From Chloroflexota bacterium (GTDB lineage Bacteria > Chloroflexota > Dehalococcoidia > Lucifugimonadales > Australimonadaceae), in NCBI GenBank assembly GCA_027618515.1, contig JAQCEV010000009.1, positions 1 through 49,479 of the forward strand: a stretch of 49,479 bases of DNA, in the 5' to 3' direction. Position 1 is the first letter of the stretch. Each line of letters begins with the position of its first letter. The notes under the pieces were generated by a model. The model was not told the DNA's origin. It did not search any database and saw nothing but the letters and a program-made list of their open reading frames with translations. The translations under genes were made by a program, and so were the position numbers. This document shows, piece by piece, positions 32,472-42,067 of this stretch.

Positions 32472-33050
32472 ATGAGCACCGAAGAGACTTTGATAGCGGA
32501 CGTAGAGGCAGCATTCGCTGCTGGCGAAGACGCACGCCTACAAGCGCAGGCCATCGCTGACGCCATGCGAACCGCGTTCGCTGAAGGTTGGCCTGAGACC
32601 AGCGAGAAGATGGGAAGCGACGACGGCACGTACCTGATCCATGCCAACGACGAGCTCGGCCACCCCAATGGTGGCTTCCGCATCTACGCGTACCGCCAGC
32701 CGCAGCAGCCCGAGTCCCCGCAGTCGCCACATGACCATGGCCCGTGTTTCGTCGTCTACGGCGTCGCGCGCGGTGGCAACGTGCACACGCGATGGGCATG
32801 GCAGTACAGCGATGACACCACCCAGGCGCCTGAATTGACACCAATGCAGACGGTCGACCAAGGCCCAGGGGAAGCAGCGTACTTCCTGCCAGGCGAGATC
32901 CACTCAACCCAAGGGTCGCGAACAGAAGAGACAGTCTACGTTCGCATCACGAGCCAGAGCCTCGAAGAGGTCTGGCGGCACCGCTACAACCCCGCGCACC
33001 ATAGCAGCCGTGCGTTCAAGGCGAGCGGCTCACCTACGCGAACTAGCTAG
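32472..33050 (+). CDS. Cupin-like protein (RmlC fold)
   Basis: This 192-residue protein has an N-terminal helical segment (AAGEDARLQAQAIADAMRTA) and a cupin core. SPHDHGPCFVVYGVARGGNVH has the HxH and Gly pattern of cupin motif 1, and FLPGEIHSTQGS provides the third His of motif 2. The overall look recalls cysteine dioxygenase-type cupins, although the catalytic details are not clear. A ttaggagagaccgat leader precedes the ATG. It follows the M29/NicX-like gene by 11 bases and probably acts on the same substrate or as its regulator. Confidence 0.72.
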   Translation: MSTEETLIADVEAAFAAGEDARLQAQAIADAMRTAFAEGWPETSEKMGSDDGTYLIHANDELGHPNGGFRIYAYRQPQQPESPQSPHDHGPCFVVYGVARGGNVHTRWAWQYSDDTTQAPELTPMQTVDQGPGEAAYFLPGEIHSTQGSRTEETVYVRITSQSLEEVWRHRYNPAHHSSRAFKASGSPTRTS

Positions 33051-33058
33051 GCGGCTGG

Positions 33059-35692
33059 TTAGTGCGCTTGCTTGATGGGGAGCGTGAAGCTGAATGTGCT
33101 CCCCACGCCGAGTTCGCTCTCCAGCCAGATGCGACCGTAGTGTTGCTCGACGATGGCTTTGGCGATGGCGAGGCCGAGGCCGCTCCCCTGATGGGGACGA
33201 GTGCTCGACTGTTCCGCCTGCTGGAACTGCTCGAAGATCAGGGGGGCCTGGTTGGGGTCTATCCCCGGCCCCCTGTCGGATACGGAGATCGTGACCTCGC
33301 GCCCGTCCACCGTTACCGAGACCATCACGATCGACTCGGCAGGAGCGTACTTGAGTGCGTTGCCCAATAGATTGGTTAGTACCTGCTGGATACGAACAGC
33401 GTCACACTCGACCGTGACCTGAGGCGATTCCATGGCGATCCGCACATCGCCCTCCGCTGCCAAGGGTGTCACGAGCTCGACCGCTTCCTCCAGCACCGCG
33501 CGTATTTGCATCGGCAGTACGTCGAGGCGGACTGCACCCAGGCCGAATTGCTCCAGGGTCACGATATCGTTGAAGAGGGAGATCAGGCGGTGACTGTTCG
33601 CCGATGCTATTTCCAACTGTTCTTTAACAGGCACAGGCAGTTCCCCAAGGGCGCCGCTCGCGCTCAGTCCCACGGCGGCGTGGATGGCGGTAAGTGGCGT
33701 ACGCAGTTCGTGGCTGGTCATCGCCAGGAACTCCGACTTGGCGCGTTCTATCCGCTTGCGCTCAGTAACATCCCTGATCACCTCAACTGCGCCAGTGGTT
33801 TTAGCGCCCTGCCTGTCGTGCAGCGCCGACACCACGCGTTCAATATCGAGAGTAGATCCGTCCGGCCGTTCGAACCGCTCATCCACCGATTCCCTCTGCT
33901 TCCCGTCCGAGAGGACAAGGCTCACCATGTTCTGACCTTCTGGGTAGCGAGTACCGTCCGCCCTGACTAGATTGGTCAAGTCACGAGCCCGTTTGCCAAT
34001 CGCGTTCTCTGCACTGACTGCCAGCAGGCGCGCCGCAGCAGGGTTGATGCTAATGATCCGGCCTTGAACGTCCAAGGCGAGAATTCCCTCCGCTGCTGCT
34101 TTGATGATCGACTCGCTCTGTTCGCTGAGCCGCATCAGATCATCCTGGCTGCCCCGGAGCGCGTCTTCCGTGCGCTTCAGGTCGCTGATGTCCGTTACCG
34201 TCCGGATAGCGAAGGCGAAACCGCCCTGGTCGTCCGCAACGCGAGAGGTGGTTTGGTGAGTCCAGACGGTTGAGCCGCCAGCTCTCGACATCGGGCGGTC
34301 GTGAACCATGAATCGGATGGAGCCATCGACCACGCTCGCGAAGAGGCCTTCTTGGCGGCGGGGTTGCGCGGGGGAGGTGAATTTCTGCACGTCATACCCA
34401 CGCATCTCGTCGTCTGTTCGTCCAAGCATCTCTCTGAGTGTCTGGTTAACCAGGGTGACGTTACGGTCAGCGTCCAGGAGGGCGATACCGATGGGCGCTG
34501 AGTCGAACAACGACCGGAATCGCTCTTCGCTCGCGATCAGCGCTGCTCGGCTTTCCACTTCGGCAGTGACATCTCGATTGACGGTGAGCACTGCTGGGCG
34601 GCCCCGGTACACGATCCCTGTTAGCTTCTGCTCGATCAGCGCGATCGATCCATCCTGCCTACGGTGCCGTACCACGATGGGAGGGGCATCAAGGTGCGAT
34701 TGACCCGCCGTCTGCATCTGGCAATCCTCTGGTACCAACGAGCTGAACGGCGCGCTCGACAGAGCGTCATCCTCGTCCCGATACCCGAACATCGTGACAA
34801 ACTGGGGATTCACGAACGCCCGCTTGCCGTCCTGGATAATCGAAACGCTGTCACTCATGGTCTCGACGACAACCGAATACTGCTCGCGTGCCTTTGCCAG
34901 GCCGTCTCTCGCGACGCGCTCTTCGGTCACGTCTTGAACGAGCCGGAACGCGTAAGCGAAGGCACCATTCTCGTCTCGGACGGCGACCGTCGTAGTGTGC
35001 GCGAACACGACCGTGCCGTCCGGGCGTACGAACTCACGTTCGATATCCGAACGCTCGATATCCCCTGTCAGCAATCGACCGAAACCTCCCCCTCCAGAGC
35101 GTTTCGACCGATCTCGTTCAAAGTCGGACAGTCGCTTGCCGATGATCTGGGACTGGGGAATACCAAGCATCAAGGCCAGGGCATCGTTGGCTTCGTAGAT
35201 ACGTCGCTGCTCGTCCGAAATAGCTATGCCGATAGGCGCGTTTTGCACTAGTGCCCGATATCGCTCTTCCCGCTGATGCGCAGACCTATCCGTTTCCAGC
35301 TTGGCCGAAAGGTCGCGAAGGATCCCGGCATAGATCGTATTCCCATCGCCATCGGCCGCTTGGCTGACGGCGAGGTTCAATGGGAACGTTGTGCCGTCCT
35401 TGCGGCGGCCTTGAACATCACGTCCGATCCCGATGATCCGGGCTTCGCCCGTTCGCTGGTAGCGGCTGAGATACGAATCGTGCTCCGACCGCTCGGGTTC
35501 GCCCATCAGGATGGAAACGTTGCACCCAACAACTTCGTCGCGCGCGTACCCAAACATGGCGGAGGCCGCTCGGTTGAACGACAGGATCACGCCTTGCTCA
35601 TCGATACTGATGATCCCATCGATAGTCGTTTCGAGTACGGCCTCGTGTAACGACTGGGGCAGGGGGCCATCGGCATTCGATAGTTCCGCCAT
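33059..35692 (-). CDS. Soluble multi-PAS sensor histidine kinase
   Basis: This is an 877-residue cytoplasmic kinase. Five PAS domains follow one another: ETTIDGIISIDEQGVILSFN, NAPIGIAISDEQRRIYEAND, ETMSDSVSIIQDGKRAFVNP, DSAPIGIALLDADRNVTLVN and AAAEGILALDVQGRIISINP. Then come HisKA with the phospho-His in MTSHELRTPLTAIHAA and a HATPase with NLLGNALKYAP, DRGPGIDPN and GSGLGLAIAKAIVEQHYG. No membrane segment or response regulator is present. Its kinase core is closely similar to that of the membrane kinase at 9907-11550. The ATG at 35692 is preferred over an upstream TTG. Confidence 0.92.
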   Translation of the reverse strand: MAELSNADGPLPQSLHEAVLETTIDGIISIDEQGVILSFNRAASAMFGYARDEVVGCNVSILMGEPERSEHDSYLSRYQRTGEARIIGIGRDVQGRRKDGTTFPLNLAVSQAADGDGNTIYAGILRDLSAKLETDRSAHQREERYRALVQNAPIGIAISDEQRRIYEANDALALMLGIPQSQIIGKRLSDFERDRSKRSGGGGFGRLLTGDIERSDIEREFVRPDGTVVFAHTTTVAVRDENGAFAYAFRLVQDVTEERVARDGLAKAREQYSVVVETMSDSVSIIQDGKRAFVNPQFVTMFGYRDEDDALSSAPFSSLVPEDCQMQTAGQSHLDAPPIVVRHRRQDGSIALIEQKLTGIVYRGRPAVLTVNRDVTAEVESRAALIASEERFRSLFDSAPIGIALLDADRNVTLVNQTLREMLGRTDDEMRGYDVQKFTSPAQPRRQEGLFASVVDGSIRFMVHDRPMSRAGGSTVWTHQTTSRVADDQGGFAFAIRTVTDISDLKRTEDALRGSQDDLMRLSEQSESIIKAAAEGILALDVQGRIISINPAAARLLAVSAENAIGKRARDLTNLVRADGTRYPEGQNMVSLVLSDGKQRESVDERFERPDGSTLDIERVVSALHDRQGAKTTGAVEVIRDVTERKRIERAKSEFLAMTSHELRTPLTAIHAAVGLSASGALGELPVPVKEQLEIASANSHRLISLFNDIVTLEQFGLGAVRLDVLPMQIRAVLEEAVELVTPLAAEGDVRIAMESPQVTVECDAVRIQQVLTNLLGNALKYAPAESIVMVSVTVDGREVTISVSDRGPGIDPNQAPLIFEQFQQAEQSSTRPHQGSGLGLAIAKAIVEQHYGRIWLESELGVGSTFSFTLPIKQAH

Positions 35693-35792
35693 CAGCGATA
35701 CACCACTCCACGGCAACGCGCGCGCTCTACGATAACGCCTCTAGCGTAGCGCCCATCGACCGCGAGATGGCAAGTCATAGCCCGGGGAGGGC

Positions 35793-37124
35793 CTAGCTCT
35801 GGGGAGTGTTTGCTGTTCCGGGCGCAGGTGCAGCTTCAGGCTTGGGTTCTTTCTTGAGCGTCTCGGGGATACCAAAGAACACCACCGCAGCAGCGACCAG
35901 AGCGGTGACAGACAGGAAGGAGAAGGCCGCCGTGTAGCTGAACACGGAGACCAGGAATGTGAAGCTGACGGGAGACGCCAGCGACCCCGTCTGCGCGATC
36001 TGACGCGAGACGCCGAAGAACGCTCCTCGTGCGTGCGCTGGTGCAACATCGGTGCCCAGCGTCTGCATGTTGCCGGAGATCAAGCTGACGCAGAAATGTA
36101 TAGCTATGAACGCCAGGATGAAAACGCTGGTGGATACTTCCAACGAATCAGTAAGTGCCAGGAACGCCATCGCCAGTCCAGACAACGTCAGTCCAGGAAC
36201 GATCGTGAACTTACGCCCGAACCGATCCATGATGTACCCCGCTCCGAATACCACCGGTATGCCCACGAAAGACATGGCGCTGCGCAAGCCGCCGATCTCC
36301 AACTCTGACAGGCCGAAGCCGTAGGACGCGTAAACCACAATGACTCCGCCGCCGAAGATCCCGCCACGCGTGACGTTAGCCAAGAACTGAGCGAGGAACA
36401 CTTGAGGGATAGGAGGGGTCAGGAGATCGGCCTTGCTGAGGCCACGTCGCGCCACAGTTGCCGATCCTCCACCAGACCCACTTGATCCCGGCGTTGACGG
36501 TGCCGCCTTCGTCAGCGTCTCCTTGACGATGAAGAAACTAGGCAGCACACCTAGCAACACGATCACAGCGTGGATGGCGAAGGGCAGCCAGAGGCCTACG
36601 GCCACCGATGCTGCTCCCCCGACGATGGGACCCGTGAGGTTCCCAACCTGCTGCACGCCGAACATGCTCGTGATCTGCTTGCCACGCTGCTGCGAGCTAG
36701 ACGTGTCGGCAATGACGGTTAGTCGGCTCAGCATCCACATCTGTTCGCCGATACCACCGAAGAACCTGTACAGCAGGATCTCCATGAAGGAACCGTCCAT
36801 AACGATCACGCGAACGATGAGCATCGAAGAGATGGAGACGAGGATCGGCCCTGCCAGCAGCATCTTGCGCCTGCCGATACGGTCGATCAGATAACCCGTC
36901 GGCAGGGGAGCTACAGCCGTGCCCAACTGCTGAAGGATGAACACCATCATCGCGGCGACCATGCCCTCGCCCAAGTCCTGGGTGAGCTTGGGTATCACGA
37001 CCACGGTCGCACCCAGACCGAACCCGATGGAGATGGCCGGCAGGTGCATAGAAAGCAGCATCTGCTTGTCTATCCACCCCTTTTTCTGAGGAGCCTCGTC
37101 TGATCCGCTCGCCGGTGTCGTCAT
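35793..37124 (-). CDS. MFS transporter
   Basis: This 443-residue membrane protein has the 12-helix major facilitator layout, with a long charged loop in the middle (TLTKAAPSTPGSSGSGGGSA). LIDRIGRRKMLLAGPI between helices 2 and 3 is the MFS motif A, and YIMDRFGRKFTIVPG repeats it in the second half. It is a likely proton-driven importer or exporter of an organic compound. Its ATG overlaps the TGA of the upstream molybdenum hydroxylase gene by four bases (ATGA), indicating translational coupling, so it probably moves that enzyme's substrate or product. Confidence 0.92.
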   Translation of the reverse strand: MTTPASGSDEAPQKKGWIDKQMLLSMHLPAISIGFGLGATVVVIPKLTQDLGEGMVAAMMVFILQQLGTAVAPLPTGYLIDRIGRRKMLLAGPILVSISSMLIVRVIVMDGSFMEILLYRFFGGIGEQMWMLSRLTVIADTSSSQQRGKQITSMFGVQQVGNLTGPIVGGAASVAVGLWLPFAIHAVIVLLGVLPSFFIVKETLTKAAPSTPGSSGSGGGSATVARRGLSKADLLTPPIPQVFLAQFLANVTRGGIFGGGVIVVYASYGFGLSELEIGGLRSAMSFVGIPVVFGAGYIMDRFGRKFTIVPGLTLSGLAMAFLALTDSLEVSTSVFILAFIAIHFCVSLISGNMQTLGTDVAPAHARGAFFGVSRQIAQTGSLASPVSFTFLVSVFSYTAAFSFLSVTALVAAAVVFFGIPETLKKEPKPEAAPAPGTANTPQS

Positions 37125-39397
37125 GGTGTGCCTCCCTGGCTCCTGATCCGCGTGGCTCGCATAGAGTCATCCCGCTCGCGCAGTGCACGATACACGCGCT
37201 CAGCCGTTAGCGGCAGTCCCAATGCGCGCAACCCACACGCATCGTCGATGGCATTCGCTATAGCGGCGGCCGCTGGGGTGCTAGCGTTTTCAGCGATGCC
37301 CTTCACCCCTAGTGGACCTGTGCCGTCGTCAGATTCGAGCAACACCGTCTGCAACTCGAACAAGTCGGCAAACGTCGGTATCTTGTAATCCGCGAAGGAC
37401 AACGTCGTCACGCGCCCGTCATCGGGCTCCGTGAGCAACTCTTCCATGAGCGCATAGCCCATGCCCTGAACCGCCGCACCGTTGATCTGGCCCTGGTGCC
37501 CCTGTGGATTGAGGATCCGCCCCGTGTCGTGGGCCGTCGTCAGCTTCAGCAACCGCACCTGGCCCGTCTCCGTGTCCACGCTGACCTCGGCAACCTGCGT
37601 CGTGAACGCCGTGATGCCCGGAGCGGTATCGTCGTTCAACGTGGCGGATCCGACGACCGGCGCACCAGTGCGTTGCACCAACGCCGCCCACGGCTCGGTC
37701 TCGTCCGTGTCGGTGCGCCGTAGGTCATCGCCAGTGATGGCGATGCGGTCTTCGGGCCAGCCGAGCACGTCAGCGGCCAGCTTGGCCATCTCGCGCTCAG
37801 CGGCCGACGCAGCCTCGTGCGCCACGTGGCTGCCCACCCGCGTCCCACGTTGCGCCGACATACCGCTGTCGAAGTCGAACCCGTCCGTATCCAGCACGCG
37901 CACCGTCACCCGGCTCGTTGGCAGACCAAGGCGCTCAGCGACAACCTGCTGGAGGATCGTGTACGTCCCCGTGCCCTGCTCGAACACAGGCGTCGACAGC
38001 ACAACCGTACCATCCGGGTTCAGGGCGACGGTGCCGCGCGTCTCGCCGCCTGACGCCTCTTGGTGTGCAAGCGAGATACCCCGACCGACGTGGCGTGGCT
38101 TAGGGCCACCGTAGCCGGAGGCCGCGATCGCCGCATCCAGCGTGTCGATGGCCTTGATCTCCCTGAAGCGCTCGCCAACGCTCGTCTCCTCGCCGTCGCG
38201 AACAACGTTGACGCGCCGCAAGTCGGCGGGATCCATGGCGATCGAGTGCGCCACGCAATCGATCTGGGACTCCATGGCGAATGTCGCCTGCTGTCTACCG
38301 GGGCCACGCATGTACCCACGAGGCACCTTGTTGGTGTAGACGTGCGACGAGGTCACGCGAACGTTGGGGATGTGGTACGTGCCGCCAGCGTTGGAGCCAG
38401 CGGGTACGAACCCAGCGGGGATGAAGCCTGCGTACGCACCGCTGTCGAACAGCATCTCCGCCTCGTGGGCGGTGATCGTACCGTCGTTCTTCACGCCGGT
38501 ACGCATTCGGATGATGGCTGGATGACGTGGGTTGGCAGCGCCGAACTCCTCCGTGTAATCGAACACCATGCGCACTGGCCGACCGGCAGCTTTGGCCAGG
38601 TGGTAGCACAGCGGTATGTTGCGAGGCTGGCCCTTGCCACCGAAGTCGCCACCGATGGTCACGGGGTTGAAGCGCATCTCTTCGGGCTCTAAGCCCATGG
38701 TTCCTGCGATCTGGCGCCGACTGGGATACGGGGTCTTGTTGGACGCCCACACCTGCGTTCGGCCGTCCTCGTCCACGAGAACTATCCAGGCGTTGGGCTC
38801 CATGTAAGCCTGGTGCATCATCGATGTGGTGAACACGTTCTCGATGACCATGTGCGCCTCAGCGAACCCGACATCGACGTCACCCTTGCCCCAGTGATTC
38901 GTGACGAAACGGTTGGTCGGCGCGTCGAACGGTTTGGGCAATCCGCCGTAGGTGTGCATCTCCGGGTGCACAAGCGGAGCACCCTCTGCCAGCGCCTCTT
39001 CGGGGTCGAGGACAGCGGGAAGTGGCTCGTACTCAACCTCAATCAACGCCAGCGCGCGCTCGGCGGTCTCCTCGTCGATGGCCGCCACGGCGGCGACCTG
39101 CTCACCGATGAAACGCACGACATCTTGCGCGATGATCGGCAGATCCTTGATACGACGGCCTGAGAGGACACGCGGGACGTCGTCGCCTGTGATGACGGCA
39201 TGCACACCAGGGAACGCTCGCGCTTTCGAGGTGTCAACCCGCTTGATGCGGGCGTGGGCGTGCGGGCTACGTAGCACCTTCGCCCACAGCGCGCCTTCTA
39301 CGGCGACATCCGCCGTGTACTCGGCAGCGCCAGTGACTTTACCCACGCCATCAACCCGCGGAGTCGACGTGGTCGCGGGTTTCTCAGGGCTCGCCAT
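37121..39397 (-). CDS. Xanthine dehydrogenase-family molybdopterin-binding large subunit (second copy)
   Basis: This 758-residue protein is a second molybdenum hydroxylase large subunit. It has KVTGAAEYTADVAVEGALWAK, RFIGEQVAAVAAIDE, IGGDFGGKG, RGYMRGPGRQQATFAMES and the late VKGIAENASTPAAAAIANA with the likely catalytic Glu. It shares these blocks with the copy at 23958-26192 but differs in the loops facing the substrate. As with that copy, no small [2Fe-2S] or FAD subunit is near. The ATG at 39397 follows a gaggtg site. It is coupled to the MFS gene through an ATGA overlap, which suggests uptake or export linked to the reaction. Confidence 0.92.
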   Translation of the reverse strand: MASPEKPATTSTPRVDGVGKVTGAAEYTADVAVEGALWAKVLRSPHAHARIKRVDTSKARAFPGVHAVITGDDVPRVLSGRRIKDLPIIAQDVVRFIGEQVAAVAAIDEETAERALALIEVEYEPLPAVLDPEEALAEGAPLVHPEMHTYGGLPKPFDAPTNRFVTNHWGKGDVDVGFAEAHMVIENVFTTSMMHQAYMEPNAWIVLVDEDGRTQVWASNKTPYPSRRQIAGTMGLEPEEMRFNPVTIGGDFGGKGQPRNIPLCYHLAKAAGRPVRMVFDYTEEFGAANPRHPAIIRMRTGVKNDGTITAHEAEMLFDSGAYAGFIPAGFVPAGSNAGGTYHIPNVRVTSSHVYTNKVPRGYMRGPGRQQATFAMESQIDCVAHSIAMDPADLRRVNVVRDGEETSVGERFREIKAIDTLDAAIAASGYGGPKPRHVGRGISLAHQEASGGETRGTVALNPDGTVVLSTPVFEQGTGTYTILQQVVAERLGLPTSRVTVRVLDTDGFDFDSGMSAQRGTRVGSHVAHEAASAAEREMAKLAADVLGWPEDRIAITGDDLRRTDTDETEPWAALVQRTGAPVVGSATLNDDTAPGITAFTTQVAEVSVDTETGQVRLLKLTTAHDTGRILNPQGHQGQINGAAVQGMGYALMEELLTEPDDGRVTTLSFADYKIPTFADLFELQTVLLESDDGTGPLGVKGIAENASTPAAAAIANAIDDACGLRALGLPLTAERVYRALRERDDSMRATRIRSQGGTP

Positions 39398-39580
39398 CCA
39401 CACACCTCATCGCAGCTTCCCCGCTCTCGGGCGCGACGGGCCAACCCTATCACCGAACGGCGCGGACATGCAGCAGACTCCTGGAAACGACGAGACGACA
39501 GGCAAGTCTCCTACCTATTGCCTCGTCTTTGTGACATCGAATCTCTACCAGCACTAAGCCAGGGGCTTCAGAGCGAACCG

Positions 39581-39844
39581 TCAGTCGTTGAACTCGTTAT
39601 CGAACGCCGTGCTCCTAGCCGCCCGCTGAGCCAACTCATCGGGCTGGCCCTGATCCTGACGGAAGTACGCCGCATGTTCCCTATCCCGACGAACCATCCT
39701 CACCACTGAAACGGTCACCGGAATCGCCCAGGCGATGACGCCACCAAACACCAGCACCACGGACCACATGCCCTCTGCCCCGAAGGACAACACGAATGCA
39801 ACTCCACCCCCTAGGAGTAGCAATGGCGCCCAGATCCATTTCAT
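39581..39844 (-). CDS. Small two-span membrane protein
   Basis: This 87-residue protein has two hydrophobic helices, MKWIWAPLLLLGGGVAFVLSF and MWSVVLVFGGVIAWAIPVTVS, followed by a charged cytoplasmic tail (VRMVRRDREHAAYFRQDQGQ). I take the start at the ATG at 39844. The open frame continues far upstream, but the extra part is antisense to the hydantoinase A region and not credible. No family is recognised. It lies alone between the molybdenum hydroxylase gene and the divergent hydantoinase operon. Confidence 0.65.
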   Translation of the reverse strand: MKWIWAPLLLLGGGVAFVLSFGAEGMWSVVLVFGGVIAWAIPVTVSVVRMVRRDREHAAYFRQDQGQPDELAQRAARSTAFDNEFND

Positions 39845-40012
39845 GACCACCAAACTCCGCCGCAATTTCCATATCGCATCATGATGCCCAGACTGAACCG
39901 CAGATGCAGGGCTGTCAATAGTGACGGGCTTCTCCTCGCGGTACCTCGCGTTGACACTCCGGTTGCCCCCAGCTATAACGCCCACGAGCCAGAGCACGAG
40001 ATGCGAGGAACC

Positions 40013-42067
40013 ATGCAAACGATCGCCGTCGACACCGGAGGAACGTTCACCGACATCGTCGTGCTGGACAGCGATACGGGCGACCTGCGGGTGCTGAAGC
40101 TTCCTTCGACTCCCGCTGACCCAGGTCAGGCGATCGCCGACGGCATCGCTGAACTGCTGGGGAGTGGAGTTGCGGTGGATCAGGTTGCCTCGCTTTCGCA
40201 TGGCACGACTGTTGGCACCAACGCCCTGCTCACGGGGCGTGGCGCCAAGGTTGGCCTGTTCATCACCGAAGGATTCGGCGCGATCAACGATGTTTGGCAT
40301 CTCGCGCCGCCGGAGGACACGAGCCGCACTCCCAGCCTTTACGAGGCGAAGAATGCACCGGTACAGCCTCGACTGAGGCGCGAAGCCAAGGAGCGAGTGA
40401 ACCACCGAGGCGAAGTCCTCACGCCGCTGGACGAGGCAAGCGTGATGGAAGCCGTGCGCTCGCTGGTGAGCGCGGGGGTGGAATCGATAGCAGTGGTACT
40501 GCTGTTCTCGTTTCTGAACCCCGAACACGAGCAGCAGATCGCCGCGATCATCGCGCGCGAAGCACCAGGCGTGGGCGTATCGCTGTCGTCACGTGTACTG
40601 CCGCAGATGCGCGAGTTCCCCAGGCTCAGCACGACCGTCGCCAACGCGCGCATCGCTCCGATGATGGTGCGCTATCTAGAAGTGCTGGAGCAGCGGATCA
40701 GGAGTCAAGGCGTCGACAGCGAGGCGCTGTACGTCATGCAGAGCAACGGTGGCGTTGCGCGCATCAGCAGCGTGATGCCCATCACGACGGTGCTGTCGGG
40801 GCCGTGCGCTGGTGCGATCGCAGGCATCCAGGTTGCTGAAGCCGCAGGCTTCAAGAACGTGCTGTCGCTGGATATGGGCGGCACGAGCACCGACATTGCC
40901 ATCGGCCAGGAAGGCCGCGTGCTGGAGACGACATCTGGCCGCATCGGTGACTGGGAGCTCGCGGTGCCCATGCTCATGATCAACACGATCGGCGCGGGCG
41001 GCGGAACGATGGCCAGCATAGACGGCGGAGGCGGTCTGCGCGTAGGGCCTGAGAGCGCAGGCGCGGATCCAGGCCCGGTTTGCTACGGCCAAGGTGGCAC
41101 ACAGCCAACCGTGACTGACGCCAACCTGGTGCTTGGATTCTTGAACCCAGACACCAAGCTCGCCGGTCGAGTGAGTCTCGATCGCGCCAAGGCGCTGGAG
41201 GCCATCGAAGGCCTGGGGAAACAGCTAGGGCTTGGCGCGCTGGCAACGGCAGAGGGGATAGTTAGGATCACCAACGCCAAGATGGAAGAGGGGATCAGGG
41301 CGGTCTCAACCGAGCAGGGCTACGACCTGCGCGAGTTCGCGCTGGTAGCTTTCGGTGGTGGCGGGCCTGTCCCGGCGGGGCGTCTCGCGGCTGACTTGCG
41401 CATGGCCAATATCGTGATCCCGCCCAGCCCTGGCGTGACATCGGCGCTCGGGCTGCTCATGGCCGACCCGCGACGTGACTACGTGACATCGCGCCTGCGC
41501 CTGGTGTCCGAACTCAAGGCCAGCGAGCTCACCACGCTGCTCGACGAGTTGCGCCAACGCGCCGAAGCCGAGTTCACCGCCGAGGGCTACGCGCTCAGTC
41601 AGTTGAACCTCGAGTTCGCCGTGGACATCCGCTATCTCGGCCAGGGCTACGAGCTGACCGTGCCTGTTGGCGACAGCAGTGCGGTGGCGGACGCCGATCT
41701 CGCCACGCTCCGCCAAATGTTCGACGAACTCCACGAACGGTCGTTCGGGCACAGCGCGCCGGACGAGGACACCGAGGCGGTCAACTATCGCCTGCGGGCC
41801 TCTGCGCTGGTCACCAAAGCGACGTTGCGCAAGCACCCGCAGGCGACAACGGACCTCAGCACGGCCAGCACGGGCCAGCGTGACGTCTGCTTCGACGCCA
41901 GCGTCGGCGTGACAGCTACGCCGATCTACGACCGCAGCCTGCTAGGGCCTGGCCACTCCATCCAAGGCCCGGCAATCATCGAACAGGTGGACTCGACGAC
42001 CGTCGTCTATCCTCAGCAACGAGCAACCGTGGACGCCTACATGAATCTGGTTATTGGGAGCGAGTGA
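40013..42067 (+). CDS. Hydantoinase/oxoprolinase A-type subunit
   Basis: This 684-residue protein is a hydantoinase A/oxoprolinase family subunit. The ATP-binding start QTIAVDTGGTFTDIVVLDSD and the second ATPase block NVLSLDMGGTSTDIAIGQEG are intact, with the FALVAFGGGGPVPAGRLA and PPSPGVTSALGLLMADPRRD blocks typical of HyuA. HyuA and HyuB together hydrolyse cyclic amides such as N-methylhydantoin or 5-oxoproline with ATP; relatives include acetophenone and acetone carboxylase subunits. The ATG at 40013 follows gcgaggaacc. Its TGA overlaps the ATG of a DinB-like gene, and HyuB follows that, so all three are one operon. Confidence 0.92.
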   Translation: MQTIAVDTGGTFTDIVVLDSDTGDLRVLKLPSTPADPGQAIADGIAELLGSGVAVDQVASLSHGTTVGTNALLTGRGAKVGLFITEGFGAINDVWHLAPPEDTSRTPSLYEAKNAPVQPRLRREAKERVNHRGEVLTPLDEASVMEAVRSLVSAGVESIAVVLLFSFLNPEHEQQIAAIIAREAPGVGVSLSSRVLPQMREFPRLSTTVANARIAPMMVRYLEVLEQRIRSQGVDSEALYVMQSNGGVARISSVMPITTVLSGPCAGAIAGIQVAEAAGFKNVLSLDMGGTSTDIAIGQEGRVLETTSGRIGDWELAVPMLMINTIGAGGGTMASIDGGGGLRVGPESAGADPGPVCYGQGGTQPTVTDANLVLGFLNPDTKLAGRVSLDRAKALEAIEGLGKQLGLGALATAEGIVRITNAKMEEGIRAVSTEQGYDLREFALVAFGGGGPVPAGRLAADLRMANIVIPPSPGVTSALGLLMADPRRDYVTSRLRLVSELKASELTTLLDELRQRAEAEFTAEGYALSQLNLEFAVDIRYLGQGYELTVPVGDSSAVADADLATLRQMFDELHERSFGHSAPDEDTEAVNYRLRASALVTKATLRKHPQATTDLSTASTGQRDVCFDASVGVTATPIYDRSLLGPGHSIQGPAIIEQVDSTTVVYPQQRATVDAYMNLVIGSE

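Noticed and set aside
39845-40528. N-terminal extension of the two-span membrane protein
   Set aside because: It is antisense to hydantoinase A and lacks family or ribosome binding support.
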